A stretch of DNA of 64,000 nt from an uncultured Eubacteriales bacterium (lineage in GTDB: Bacteria; Bacillota; Clostridia; Peptostreptococcales; Anaerovoracaceae). The stretch is from the NCBI GenBank assembly GCA_949285555.1, contig CASDYG010000002.1, positions 62,001-126,000 of the forward strand, written 5' to 3'. The notes under the pieces are model-generated. The model saw only the letters and a program-made list of their open reading frames with translations, was not told where the DNA came from and ran no database searches. Of the stretch, positions 18,371 to 27,593 are shown piece after piece. The position numbers and the translations under genes were made by a program. Numbering within the stretch: position 1 is the first letter of the stretch; each line of letters begins with the position of its first letter.

Positions 18371-19658
18371 TAATAAGCCTCCTTAGTCTTCCTATAAGAT
18401 ATAATGAGCCACAGCATATTACTATGGCATTTCTGGCATTTGCCTCCTCTATTGCCATAGCAAGGGCTTTTTGAGCATTCTGCTCGCAATTTATTTTAAT
18501 GCTTTTATTTCCATATTGCTTAAGCTTTGCAGTAAGTTCATTTGCGGGCATTTTTCGCGGATTATCCGGTTCAGTTACAATGATATGATCCGAGAAATGA
18601 ATTATTCTTTCTCCAATAGCATTCACATCTTTATCAGCTAATATTCCAACGAGTGAAATGATTGGCTTATCACTATAAACTCGTTCAATAAATTCCTCTA
18701 GCTTTTTTATGCCATCAGCATTATGTGCTCCATCCAAAATTACTATTGGATTTTTTAGAACCATTTCCATACGTCCTGGATTTTTTGCGTTTAAAAGGCC
18801 ATTTTTTAAAGCCTTATCACTAATTTCTATACCGATGCTTTTTAAATAGTCTATAGCTTTGATAGCTATAAGAGAGTTGAAGCCCTGATGAATACCACTC
18901 ATGGATATTTCGAAGGTAAGAAGCTCACCTCCGTTAATAAAGGTGTATATACCTCCCTGAGGGTGGATTTTACTATCTATTATCTCATCATAGGATGCCT
19001 CTATGACCGGGGCATTTAGTCTTTCTGCCTCTGATTTAATAACACCTAGCGCCAAGTCACTTGCGACTCCAGCAATAAGTGGCGTTCCTTCTTTTATGAT
19101 ACCAGCCTTTTCATAAGCAATTTTTTCTATGGTATCTCCAAGTCTATCGCAATGATCCATGGAAATCGATCCTATAATAGTCAAGAGAGGCTTTGAAATT
19201 ACATTGGTAGAATCCCCTCTTCCACCTAATCCTACTTCCAAAATTATGAGATCAAGCTTCTCCTCTTTAAAAGCCAAGAAGGCAATGGCAGTCACCATTT
19301 CAAACTCCGTTGGGCTATCCAATCCGTCCTTTACCATAAGTTCTGCGGCAGCTATGGCTTTATCAGTACATTTACTAAGTAAAGATTCACTAATATTTTC
19401 TCCATCTATCCTTATTCTTTCATTAAACACTTCCAAATAAGGGGATGTGAATAGTCCAGTTCGATATCCGGCACATCTAAGAACGCTATCAAGAAAATGA
19501 CATATTGAACCTTTGCCATTGGTACCTGCCACATGTATAACCTTTAGATTTTCCTCGGGATGTCCCAGTCTTTTGAGAAGCTCATTCATTCTTTCAAGAC
19601 CCAGATGGCTTCCAAATTTCAAGAATTTATTCAGTTGTTCTTCTGCTTTATGATTCAA
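18342..19658 (-). CDS. folC: Folylpolyglutamate synthase / dihydrofolate synthase FolC
   Basis: Mur-ligase-family enzyme that adds glutamate to dihydropteroate and folates. It has the P-loop VAGTNGKGS near residues 43-51, TSPYLEVFNERIRIDG, EVGLGGRGDSTNV and a C-terminal DGAHNADG, all diagnostic of FolC. The length of 438 residues is normal. Translation seems to start at TTG (19658), preceded by AGAGG with a 6-base spacer. It overlaps the lipid kinase by 29 bases and follows valS by 55 bases, the common Firmicute valS-folC order. Confidence 0.95.
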   Translation of the reverse strand: MNHKAEEQLNKFLKFGSHLGLERMNELLKRLGHPEENLKVIHVAGTNGKGSICHFLDSVLRCAGYRTGLFTSPYLEVFNERIRIDGENISESLLSKCTDKAIAAAELMVKDGLDSPTEFEMVTAIAFLAFKEEKLDLIILEVGLGGRGDSTNVISKPLLTIIGSISMDHCDRLGDTIEKIAYEKAGIIKEGTPLIAGVASDLALGVIKSEAERLNAPVIEASYDEIIDSKIHPQGGIYTFINGGELLTFEISMSGIHQGFNSLIAIKAIDYLKSIGIEISDKALKNGLLNAKNPGRMEMVLKNPIVILDGAHNADGIKKLEEFIERVYSDKPIISLVGILADKDVNAIGERIIHFSDHIIVTEPDNPRKMPANELTAKLKQYGNKSIKINCEQNAQKALAMAIEEANARNAIVICCGSLYLIGRLRRLISEKKDNTIL

Positions 19659-19713
19659 GGTATACCTCTTTAAATAGATATTATTAGAAGAATCTATTAG
19701 CTATATTTATTTG

Positions 19714-22428
19714 CTAATTATTGATTTTAGCCTTTATGTTTGCTATCTGCTCTCTCACCTTTATGAGCATTTCTTCATATTTTTGTCCCTTTGCCTTCTC
19801 GGCCTCAACCACATTAGCTGGTGCCTTGTCGACAAATCCTTTATTGGATAATTTCCCCTCAACTCGTTTAACTTCTCCAATGAGACGATTTTCTTCTGCT
19901 CTTAGTCTATCAAGCTCTTCCTCAAAGTCCATGAGTTCATCTAAAGGTACGAATATTTCTCCACCTTCAAACACGCTACTTTTAGCATCCGCAGGCAAAT
20001 TTCCTCTTTCAGATTCTAAGATTAGTTCGCTAAGCCCTCCAATATTAACTATATACTTCGAAATTTTTTCAAAGTCTGCATGCGCTTTTTTATCAATCAG
20101 AATAATAGCTTTGAGCTTCTTATTTCCACACTGCACCTGATTTCTAATATTACGGATAGACTTAATCACCTCCATGGCCTTGGCCATTTGAGCAGCCTCC
20201 TCTACAAATTCATATGATTTGTGAGTCTTAGGCCAGCTTGCTGAAATGAGAAAATTCCCTGTGCTTTCCTTATCCTCATCCGGTGGAAGCATGCCCCATA
20301 TTTCCTCAGTAATAAAAGGCATGAAAGGATGCAGCAGCTTAAGAATATTCTTAAGGACAAGGACCAGCACGCATCTTGCTACCTTCTTATCATCCTCATC
20401 ATCTGACCAAAGTCTGGTCTTAACAAACTCGATATACCAGTCACAGTATTTATCCCACGCAAACTCATATATTTTTTGTCCACCAAGGGCAACATCAAAT
20501 GAATCAATATTTTTGTTGATTAGCTTAATGGTATTGTTAAGTTCCCAAAGAATCCAGCGATCCTCTGCCTTAAGAGGTAATTCGTAAATGCCCTCCTCCA
20601 GATTTGTCTTATATTTCTCATCTATAGGTAAATAAGTCCCTTCATCATCCTGAAGGTTCATGATTACAAATCTTGATGCATTCCAAAGCTTATTAGCAAA
20701 GTTTCTTGCTGATTCCAGCTTATCCATCTTGAATCTCATGTCGTTACCTGGAGTTATGCCTGTGGATAGCATGAATCTCAAAGCATCTGCACCATATTCA
20801 TCAATGATTTCAAGAGGGTCAATGCCATTTCCAAGGGATTTACTCATTTTACGCCCTAACTCATCGCGAACAAGTCCATGAATATATACATGCTCAAATG
20901 GAATCTCACCGGTAGCTTCAAGCGATGCAAAAACCATTCTTACTACCCAGAAGAATATAATGTCATATCCTGTAACGAGCATGCTCGTTGGGAAGAAGCT
21001 TTTTAGATCGGCTGTTTTTTCTGGCCAACCCATGGTGGAAAAAGGCCATAGGGCAGATGAGAACCATGTATCTAACACATCTTCATCCTGCCTTATATTT
21101 TTTGAATTACATTTTTCACATATATGCGGCGTATCTACAGATACTGTAATATGACCACAGTCCTCACAATACCATGCAGGAATACGATGACCCCACCAAA
21201 GCTGCCTTGAAATACACCAGTCTCTTATATCTTCAAGCCAATGTAGATAAATCTTTTCAAACCTTTCAGGTATATGCTTTAAGGTTCCATTTTTAGCAGC
21301 TGAAATAGCTGGCTTTGCTAGGTCCTTCATGGCCACAAACCACTGATCAGAGAGCATTGGTTCTACTACAGTGCCACATCTATAGCAAGTACCTACAGGT
21401 ATTTCCTTTTTTTCTACCTTAATTAGATAGCCCTGCTCTTCCAGATCAGCAACCCATTTCTTTCTGCACTCAAATCTGTCCATACCTTCATATTTACCTG
21501 CCAAATGATTCATTTTGCCATCTTCATCTATGCAGGATAGGCTTTCTAGCTTATGTCTTACTCCCACCTCAAAGTCATTTGGATCGTGAGCAGGAGTGAT
21601 TTTTACTGCTCCGGTTCCTTTTTCCGGATCGGGATATGAATCTTCTATAACGGGAATTTCTCTGCCAACTATTGGAAGAATCACATTCTTACCAATAATA
21701 TCCGCATATCTTTCATCTCCATTTCTAACAGCTATTGCTACATCTCCAAACATAGTCTCAGGCCTTGATGTAGCAACAACGATTCCATCACCCTTTCCAT
21801 CTGCGGAAGGATATCTAAAATACCAATAGTTTCCTTCTTTCTCCACATGCTCTACTTCTGCATCAGATAAGGAGGTACCACAATCAGGACACCAGTTAAT
21901 AAGTCTGTTGCCACGATAAATATATCCTTTTTCGTACAGCTTAACAAAAAAGGTCTTGACAGCTTTATTGCAGCCTTCATCCATAGTGAATCTTTCTCTG
22001 CTCCAATCACATGAATCACCCAGCTTGCGACATTGCTTTGTTATTTTGCCGCCATATTCCTTTTTCCATGCCCATGCTCGCTCAAGAAAAGCCTCTCTAC
22101 CTAATTCTTCCTTTGTCTTTCCTTCTTCCTTGCGAATTTTTTCTACAACTTTTACCTCTGTTGCAATACTTGCGTGGTCACTGCCAGGCAGCCACAGAGT
22201 TTTATATCCATTCATTCTCTTATATCTTGTAAATACATCCTGTAGAGTGTGATCAAGAGCATGACCCATATGTAATTGCCCCGTTATATTAGGAGGTGGC
22301 ATGACTATGGTAAACGTCTTTTCCGTACTTCCATCTACAGGTTTAAAAGCGCCTGATTTCTCCCAGTTTTCATATATTCTATTTTCAAATTCCTTAGGAT
22401 TATAATTTTTATTTAAGTTTTTCCTCAT
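19714..22428 (-). CDS. valS: Valyl-tRNA synthetase ValS
   Basis: Class I aminoacyl-tRNA synthetase. The HIGH signature appears as HMGH in PPPNITGQLHMGH near residue 53, the KMSKS loop as RKMSKSLGNG near residue 530, a CP1 editing domain at about 190-350, and a C-terminal Val-arm coiled coil at about 830-900. Two zinc-type cysteine clusters (CPDCG, CEDCGH...CEKC) are present. Length is 904 residues. The leader between the proposed promoter and the ATG is only about 35 bases and has no T-box (no AGGGTGGNACCGCG), so tRNA-sensing regulation is not supported here. Confidence 0.97.
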   Translation of the reverse strand: MRKNLNKNYNPKEFENRIYENWEKSGAFKPVDGSTEKTFTIVMPPPNITGQLHMGHALDHTLQDVFTRYKRMNGYKTLWLPGSDHASIATEVKVVEKIRKEEGKTKEELGREAFLERAWAWKKEYGGKITKQCRKLGDSCDWSRERFTMDEGCNKAVKTFFVKLYEKGYIYRGNRLINWCPDCGTSLSDAEVEHVEKEGNYWYFRYPSADGKGDGIVVATSRPETMFGDVAIAVRNGDERYADIIGKNVILPIVGREIPVIEDSYPDPEKGTGAVKITPAHDPNDFEVGVRHKLESLSCIDEDGKMNHLAGKYEGMDRFECRKKWVADLEEQGYLIKVEKKEIPVGTCYRCGTVVEPMLSDQWFVAMKDLAKPAISAAKNGTLKHIPERFEKIYLHWLEDIRDWCISRQLWWGHRIPAWYCEDCGHITVSVDTPHICEKCNSKNIRQDEDVLDTWFSSALWPFSTMGWPEKTADLKSFFPTSMLVTGYDIIFFWVVRMVFASLEATGEIPFEHVYIHGLVRDELGRKMSKSLGNGIDPLEIIDEYGADALRFMLSTGITPGNDMRFKMDKLESARNFANKLWNASRFVIMNLQDDEGTYLPIDEKYKTNLEEGIYELPLKAEDRWILWELNNTIKLINKNIDSFDVALGGQKIYEFAWDKYCDWYIEFVKTRLWSDDEDDKKVARCVLVLVLKNILKLLHPFMPFITEEIWGMLPPDEDKESTGNFLISASWPKTHKSYEFVEEAAQMAKAMEVIKSIRNIRNQVQCGNKKLKAIILIDKKAHADFEKISKYIVNIGGLSELILESERGNLPADAKSSVFEGGEIFVPLDELMDFEEELDRLRAEENRLIGEVKRVEGKLSNKGFVDKAPANVVEAEKAKGQKYEEMLIKVREQIANIKAKINN

Positions 22429-22469
22429 ATTACCCTCTCCTTATCATAAGGCATATTAACACAACCTAT

Positions 22470-22498
22470 ATTATACTATAAAAAGGGTATTTTTCCAA
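22470..22498 (-). promoter_or_regulatory. Sigma-A-type promoter for valS
   Basis: On the minus strand TTGGAA (22498-22493), a 17-base spacer and TATAAT (22475-22470) stand about 40 bases upstream of the valS ATG. It lies just beyond the terminator of the ATP-grasp gene, overlapping its T-run, consistent with a fresh transcription unit that may extend through the housekeeping run to the cbi genes. Confidence 0.6.
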
Positions 22499-22527
22499 AA
22501 AAATAAAGCCATGTAAACCATGACTTT
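22494..22527 (-). terminator. Rho-independent terminator after the ABC/ATP-grasp operon
   Basis: On the minus strand a 9-base-pair stem (positions 22505-22513 with 22519-22527, one G-U pair) with a 5-base loop is followed by TTTATTTTTTT. It lies about 85 bases beyond the ATP-grasp stop codon. Confidence 0.65.
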
Positions 22528-22611
22528 TCAAAATTTAGATGTTTTACTTAAACCTTTTCTCACAAGCCTTTTACAGTAAGCTATGAAGTGCATAAGCGGA
22601 ATTAAGAATTA

Positions 22612-23484
22612 TCATTTTTCCTTCGTTTGCTCATCATTATGAATTCTGGTAAGCATATTAACCATAACCTCAAAAGCCTTCGGTTGCCTATCAAGATATA
22701 GACAAGGTTCTATCATTTCCAGTTCCAAAATTTTATATCCGTCTGCTGTCGGAATGGTATCTATCCTCATAAAATTAGGTCTGTAGCTTAGCTTTGAAAG
22801 TACATAACCTGTAAACTTCAAATCTTCATCATTTAGAGGAACGAAATCCGCACTCCCCCCCTGATGACCATTAGCTAGATGGCTGCCAGCTTTAGGAAGC
22901 TTTTTTATACATCCCACTGCCTCACCGTCTATTACAAGTATGGATCTTTCGCCAACTGTTTGTATTTCCTCGATGAATGGCTGTATCAAAACTGCACTTT
23001 TTCTGGTAAAAATTTCCTCTATTTCCTGTAATTTCACATCGAAATTATCTTCGTTTAAAAGAAGTGTATCTATTCCAGATGCACTGACAGTAGGCTTACA
23101 AATTGCAGGAAGGCCTACTTTTTTAATTGCACTTTTAACATCATCTAAGCTTTCACATTTAGCTGATGGAGTAACAGGAAAACCCTGCTTTTCTAAATCC
23201 AGCAGATAGGTTTTATCATAGTTACGACTCATAAGCTCATAGGAATTTAGCATACGCGCCTGCTTACTGAAACATTCTATCTGCTTTAAAAATTCTTCAA
23301 GATGCTGAGGATAGTCCCAGCAAGATCTATTTATGATAACATCCCCTTCAGATGCCATAAGCTTATCTTGCCAGCAAACTATATGACATTCTATCCCTCT
23401 CTCGTTCAAAGCCTTTTGTACCATTACATCATCAATATATGGCTCATCCGTATATTTTCTTGAAGCTAATATATAAACGCTCAT
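22612..23484 (-). CDS. ATP-grasp ligase, DcsG/RimK-like
   Basis: The 290-residue protein has an N-terminal preATP-grasp domain with the motif NRSCWDYP near residues 52-59 and an ATP-grasp core: AICKPTVSASG near 130, VLIQPFIEEI near 164, VDGEAVGCIKK near 183, and the metal-binding end ILELEMIEPCLYL near 248. The xRxxWDY and ExxEPxLxL pattern resembles the family that includes DcsG (the cyclo-ligase of D-cycloserine synthesis) rather than glutathione synthetase. It should join a carboxylate to an amine or similar nucleophile with ATP. It is the last gene of the importer operon, 40 bases after the second ATPase gene, which suggests it acts on the imported compound, but the substrate is unknown. 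Confidence 0.75.
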   Translation of the reverse strand: MSVYILASRKYTDEPYIDDVMVQKALNERGIECHIVCWQDKLMASEGDVIINRSCWDYPQHLEEFLKQIECFSKQARMLNSYELMSRNYDKTYLLDLEKQGFPVTPSAKCESLDDVKSAIKKVGLPAICKPTVSASGIDTLLLNEDNFDVKLQEIEEIFTRKSAVLIQPFIEEIQTVGERSILVIDGEAVGCIKKLPKAGSHLANGHQGGSADFVPLNDEDLKFTGYVLSKLSYRPNFMRIDTIPTADGYKILELEMIEPCLYLDRQPKAFEVMVNMLTRIHNDEQTKEK

Positions 23485-23524
23485 ATTTCTCCTTTTTAAT
23501 TTTTTTCGGTAAATTTCGATACAT

Positions 23525-24421
23525 CTATTTTTTGCAATCTACTGCTACCATATGTTCTGGTGTAAGCGGCTTATATATTATTTCCACATCACGATTTGTT
23601 TTTGGAATATAATATCCATCTACGCTGTCCCAGCTTTGATTTTCCTTATAGCAACGCGGACCTGTTTTTAATTCAAATACAGAGTTTAGTAGATTTTTTG
23701 TATATGGATGAACAGCCTCCCGCAATATATTGTCTGATTCTATCTTTTCAACCATCTGGCCCTTGTACATAATAATCATTTTATCTGAAACCTCATCTAC
23801 AAGTGCCATGTCATGACAGATCCATATCATGCAAAAGCCAAGCTTCTTTTGTAGTTCCTTTATAAGCTCAACTATTTCAGCCTGTATAGAAACATCTAAT
23901 GCACAAGTTGCTTCATCAAAAATTAGAAGGGATGGGCTTATAGTAAGTGCTCTAGCAATAGCAACTCTTTGCGCCTGTCCACCGCTCATTTCTTTAGCAT
24001 ATCTTTCTAAAAATGCCTCATCGAGCTGCACAAGCTTAAGAACTTCTCTAATTCTTGCTTCTTTATCGAAAGTATCCCTAAACTTAAAATTATTAAGTGG
24101 CTCAAGAAGGATATCTCTAACTTTCATTCTAGGTGAAAATGATCCTATGGGATCTTGAAATACCATTTGCATTTCTCTTGACAACGCTTTACGCTCTGCA
24201 CGAGAAAGCTTTAAAATAGATTTTCCTTTAAAAAGAATATCTCCCCTGGTAGGCTTCACAAGCCCCATTATCATCCTGGCAATAGTAGATTTTCCACTTC
24301 CCGACTCGCCTACAATACCAATAATTTCTCCAGCCTTAAGTTTGAAATCTATATTAGATGCAGCGGCAAAATCATTGCCAAAAATTTTAGTCAGTCCCTT
24401 AACTTCAAGTATTTTTTCCAT
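23525..24421 (-). CDS. Nickel/oligopeptide ABC transporter, second ATPase (NikE/OppF type)
   Basis: Cytoplasmic ATPase of the importer encoded at 23525-28524. Walker A GESGSGKS is at residues 38-45, signature MSGGQAQRVAIARAL and Walker B LLIFDEATCALD follow, and a C-terminal extension after about residue 255 ends in cysteine-containing VAVDCKK, as in OppF/NikE proteins. It follows the first ATPase by 12 bases and has no good ribosome binding site, so translational coupling is likely. Whether the cargo is nickel, a metallophore or a peptide is not decided by the ATPase. Confidence 0.88.
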   Translation of the reverse strand: MEKILEVKGLTKIFGNDFAAASNIDFKLKAGEIIGIVGESGSGKSTIARMIMGLVKPTRGDILFKGKSILKLSRAERKALSREMQMVFQDPIGSFSPRMKVRDILLEPLNNFKFRDTFDKEARIREVLKLVQLDEAFLERYAKEMSGGQAQRVAIARALTISPSLLIFDEATCALDVSIQAEIVELIKELQKKLGFCMIWICHDMALVDEVSDKMIIMYKGQMVEKIESDNILREAVHPYTKNLLNSVFELKTGPRCYKENQSWDSVDGYYIPKTNRDVEIIYKPLTPEHMVAVDCKK

Positions 24422-24433
24422 AACTACTTTTTT

Positions 24434-25201
24434 CTACCTCAAGTGCGGCATTGCATCCATAAGGATTTGGGTGTAATGGCTGCTAGGATTTTCTACCAGA
24501 ACATCTGATATTCCTTCATCTACCACCCTGCCATCCTTCATAACCATAATCTTACTTCCCATATACCTTGCTACTCCAAGATTGTGAGTAACAAGTATCA
24601 TTGCGATATTCCTCTCCTTGGCAATATCACATAGAAGCTTTACAATAGTAGCCTGCGTTGTCACATCAAGTGCACTAGTAGGCTCATCTGCCAAAAGAAG
24701 CTTACAATCCAAAGCTATTGCAAATGCCAGCCCAACTCGCTGTCTCATACCACCGGACAGTTCATGAGGGTAACTGGTAAATATTTTTTCTGGATCATTT
24801 AACTGTACCTTTGTAAAATACTCAATAGCAAGCCCTTTAGCTTCTTCCTTCGTCATTTTCTTGTGGCTCATCACATACTCAATGAATTGCATTCCAATTT
24901 TTCTTACAGGGTTTAGAGTATATGCAGTATCCTGAAACACCATGGATATTTCCTTGCCACGTTTTTTTGCCATTTCTTCAGATGAAATATCAATTAAAGA
25001 CTCTCCGTCTAGTAATATCTGGTCAGCTTTTATTGTACCACCTTTTCCCAAACCTTTCATTATAGCCTTCAAAATAGTGGATTTACCACTTCCCGACTCA
25101 CCTACAATTGAAAGTACTTCACCTTTTTCTACGGAAAGGCTTACATTAGAAACTACCTCACGGCCTCCATAGGAGACCGTGAGATTTTTAATTGTTAGCA
25201 T
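24434..25201 (-). CDS. Nickel/oligopeptide ABC transporter, first ATPase (NikD/OppD type)
   Basis: Companion ATPase with Walker A GESGSGKS at residues 34-41, Q-loop MVFQDTAYTLNP near residue 90, signature ELSGGMRQRVGLAFAIA near 142 and Walker B LLLADEPTSALD. At 255 residues it is shorter than typical OppD (about 330) and lacks the usual C-terminal oligopeptide extension, which matches NikD better. Its ATG overlaps the binding-protein stop codon by one base (TAATG). Confidence 0.88.
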   Translation of the reverse strand: MLTIKNLTVSYGGREVVSNVSLSVEKGEVLSIVGESGSGKSTILKAIMKGLGKGGTIKADQILLDGESLIDISSEEMAKKRGKEISMVFQDTAYTLNPVRKIGMQFIEYVMSHKKMTKEEAKGLAIEYFTKVQLNDPEKIFTSYPHELSGGMRQRVGLAFAIALDCKLLLADEPTSALDVTTQATIVKLLCDIAKERNIAMILVTHNLGVARYMGSKIMVMKDGRVVDEGISDVLVENPSSHYTQILMDAMPHLR

Positions 25202-26754
25202 TATTTAGAAACCTCGTTTGTTAACCAGTAAAAATCAATAGGATATAGCTTTAATCCCTTTACATCTGCCTTATGGAACAGGAAGGTCTTTTCATATCCA
25301 AAGTATACTGCCGCAGCATCATCCATGATTTCCTGCTGTATATCTATAATAATTTCTTTTCTCTTTTCCTTGTCAAAGGTTTCAGAAAGCTCATCTAATA
25401 GCTTATCCACCTTATCATTTGCATATCCTGCTGTGTTATTAGCAGACTTAGAGTGCCAGTTTTCTCTCAAGAAGCCTTCTGGATCACCAGAGTTAGCTAC
25501 AAGCATATTCCAAATAACTAGATCATATTCTCCAGCTTCCTTCTTGTCAAGAATTGTTTCATAGCTTACATTTTCTATAGATACCTTGATACCAATATCC
25601 TTTAGACTTGTTTGAGCAGCCTCTGCATAAGTTTTAAGCTCAGATCTGCTGCTATAAATCAAGAACTTAATATCAAGTGGTTTTCCATCTGGTGTTTCTC
25701 TGAAGCCATCATTATCTACATCTTTGTAGCCTGCTTCATCCAGAAGCTTAATTGCTCCCTTCTTGTCATACTTATTTTCATCCTTTAGCTGCTTATAACC
25801 ATAATCAAGCGTTGGTGGTACCGGTGCTTTTGCAGGTGTAGCTCCACCGTTTAACAGCTTTTCAGTATAGGTCTTTTTATCAATCCCACGAATCAGCGCC
25901 TGTCTGAGGACCTTATCCTTTAATACGCCATGCTGATTCATAAAAGCAAATGTGTTTCTCAGAGAGTCCAGCTTTTCTATGCCATACTCATCATTTCCTT
26001 CAAAATCGCCCAGATTTTCGGATTTTAAGTTATAGGCTACATCAATTTCTCCAGACTGTAGTGCCAGCGCTCTGGTCTTCTGATCATCGATGCACTTAAA
26101 TTCCACCTTATCAAGTGGCGCCTTATCTCCCCAGTAATTATCATTTCTAACTACTTCACAGGTTTCTCCAGCCTTAAAGCTGCTAACCTTATATGGACCG
26201 GTACAAATTGGTCCCTCTGAGGCAAACTTAGACTGATCAGCTTTTGTGTTTACTATGATAAACAGTGGATCTCCCAGTGAGCCTACCAGATTTGCAGCTG
26301 GCTTTGTCGTCTTTATCAAAAGCTTGTCATCCTTAGCTTCAATACTTGCAATTTCAAAATATGTAGCCGCTCTCTCGTTCTTTGCAAAAGATCTTTCTAT
26401 GGATTCCTTTACGATTTCAGCAGTCATTGGAGTGCCGTCAGAGAACTTTACATCCTTACGAAGCTCAAAGGTCCATGTGAGATTGTCGTCTGATACCTCC
26501 CACTTCTTAGCAAGTCCAGCCTTTGGTTCTCCCTTTTCATCATATTTTACAAGGGTTTCTCCAACACCATAACGGCTAACTACCCAGCCAAAGTACTGCT
26601 CCGTTGGCTCAAGAGTATCGGCAAAGCTTGTAACACCAACTTTTAAAGAGCCACCCTCCTTAGTTTCCTTCTTCTCCTCTTTACTACCACATCCAGTAAG
26701 GACGGTAGTAAAAATCATTAACATAGCTATCAGTGCAACTAATGATTTTTTCAC
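25201..26754 (-). CDS. Extracellular solute-binding lipoprotein (family 5, NikA-like)
   Basis: Membrane-anchored receptor of the importer. A lipoprotein signal ends at the lipobox LTGC with Cys22. The 517-residue mature part is a family 5 (DppA/OppA/NikA) binding protein: RYGVGETLVKYD near residue 66, a KFSDGTPMTAEIV motif near 107, ICTGPYKV near 184 and LRQALIRGIDK near 285. The RYGVGETL start and tail resemble clostridial NikA-like receptors as I remember them, so nickel or a nickel chelate is my first guess and a short peptide the alternative. Translation starts at GTG (26754) behind AGGAGG, overlapping the upstream permease by 4 bases (GTGA). Confidence 0.85.
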   Translation of the reverse strand: MKKSLVALIAMLMIFTTVLTGCGSKEEKKETKEGGSLKVGVTSFADTLEPTEQYFGWVVSRYGVGETLVKYDEKGEPKAGLAKKWEVSDDNLTWTFELRKDVKFSDGTPMTAEIVKESIERSFAKNERAATYFEIASIEAKDDKLLIKTTKPAANLVGSLGDPLFIIVNTKADQSKFASEGPICTGPYKVSSFKAGETCEVVRNDNYWGDKAPLDKVEFKCIDDQKTRALALQSGEIDVAYNLKSENLGDFEGNDEYGIEKLDSLRNTFAFMNQHGVLKDKVLRQALIRGIDKKTYTEKLLNGGATPAKAPVPPTLDYGYKQLKDENKYDKKGAIKLLDEAGYKDVDNDGFRETPDGKPLDIKFLIYSSRSELKTYAEAAQTSLKDIGIKVSIENVSYETILDKKEAGEYDLVIWNMLVANSGDPEGFLRENWHSKSANNTAGYANDKVDKLLDELSETFDKEKRKEIIIDIQQEIMDDAAAVYFGYEKTFLFHKADVKGLKLYPIDFYWLTNEVSK

Positions 26755-27593
26755 TGTAGTTCCTCCTTAATAAATTTTTCTTTGTAGTCTGGATCCAGTA
26801 CATCTCTAAGGGAATCCCCCCATAGATTAAATATGGATACGACTATTACTATAGCAAGCCCAGGATAAATGCATAGCCAAGGCGCTGTAGTTAAATAATA
26901 ACGTCCTTCATTTAGCATGGTTCCCCATTCTGGTATAGGTGCCTGTGCTCCAAATCCCAGGAAGGAAAGTCCTGCCACCTCCATTAGCAGAGAGCCTAAA
27001 TCTGTAGCTGCCGCTATAATCATTGTAGGTGCAATCTCTGGAAGTATGTACTTTCTCACTCTTGTGAGAGGACTGCTTCCAAGTATCACTGATGCTTCCA
27101 TATATGTAGATGTTTTCATCTTAAGCACTAGAGATCTGGATAATCTGGCATATTTTGTCCAGCTTACTGCGGCAATTGCTATGATAGCATTGGTCATATT
27201 CGGACCTAGCATTCCTGAAATAGCAATAGCTAAAACTATTCCTGGAAACGAAATCATAATATCTGCCAGTCGCATCAATATACCGTCTATGATGCCTCCA
27301 CACATGCCGGAAATAATTCCTATCGCTGTACCTATTATGGTTACCGATATAGTTAGCACAAATGTCATGTAAAGCGAATATTTTGCTCCATGTATGATTC
27401 GAATCATCAGATCCCTGCCCAGCTTATCCGTACCTGCCAGATGCTTAAAGCTTGGGGCTGCAAGTGGATTTGTCATATCTGCGTCATATGGACTTGCAGA
27501 TAGAATCAGCGGAAGTATCAGGGCAGCTGCTATTATTGCAATCGCTAAAATACTGTAAAAGGTAAAGCTTTTATTTTCTCCTAGTCTAACCAT
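26751..27593 (-). CDS. Nickel/oligopeptide ABC transporter permease (NikC/OppC type)
   Basis: Inner-membrane permease with six hydrophobic segments in 280 residues. The N-terminal GTDKLGRDLMIRIIHGAKYSL (residues about 55-75) is the OppC/NikC hallmark, and the EAA loop that contacts the ATPase reads EASVILGSSPLTRVRKYILPE. It overlaps the partner permease by 8 bases and the binding-protein gene by 4. Confidence 0.9.
   Translation of the reverse strand: MVRLGENKSFTFYSILAIAIIAAALILPLILSASPYDADMTNPLAAPSFKHLAGTDKLGRDLMIRIIHGAKYSLYMTFVLTISVTIIGTAIGIISGMCGGIIDGILMRLADIMISFPGIVLAIAISGMLGPNMTNAIIAIAAVSWTKYARLSRSLVLKMKTSTYMEASVILGSSPLTRVRKYILPEIAPTMIIAAATDLGSLLMEVAGLSFLGFGAQAPIPEWGTMLNEGRYYLTTAPWLCIYPGLAIVIVVSIFNLWGDSLRDVLDPDYKEKFIKEELQ

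Noticed and set aside
22429..22500. T-box riboswitch before valS
   Set aside because: The leader is about 35 bases and lacks the T-box sequence and specifier hairpin.
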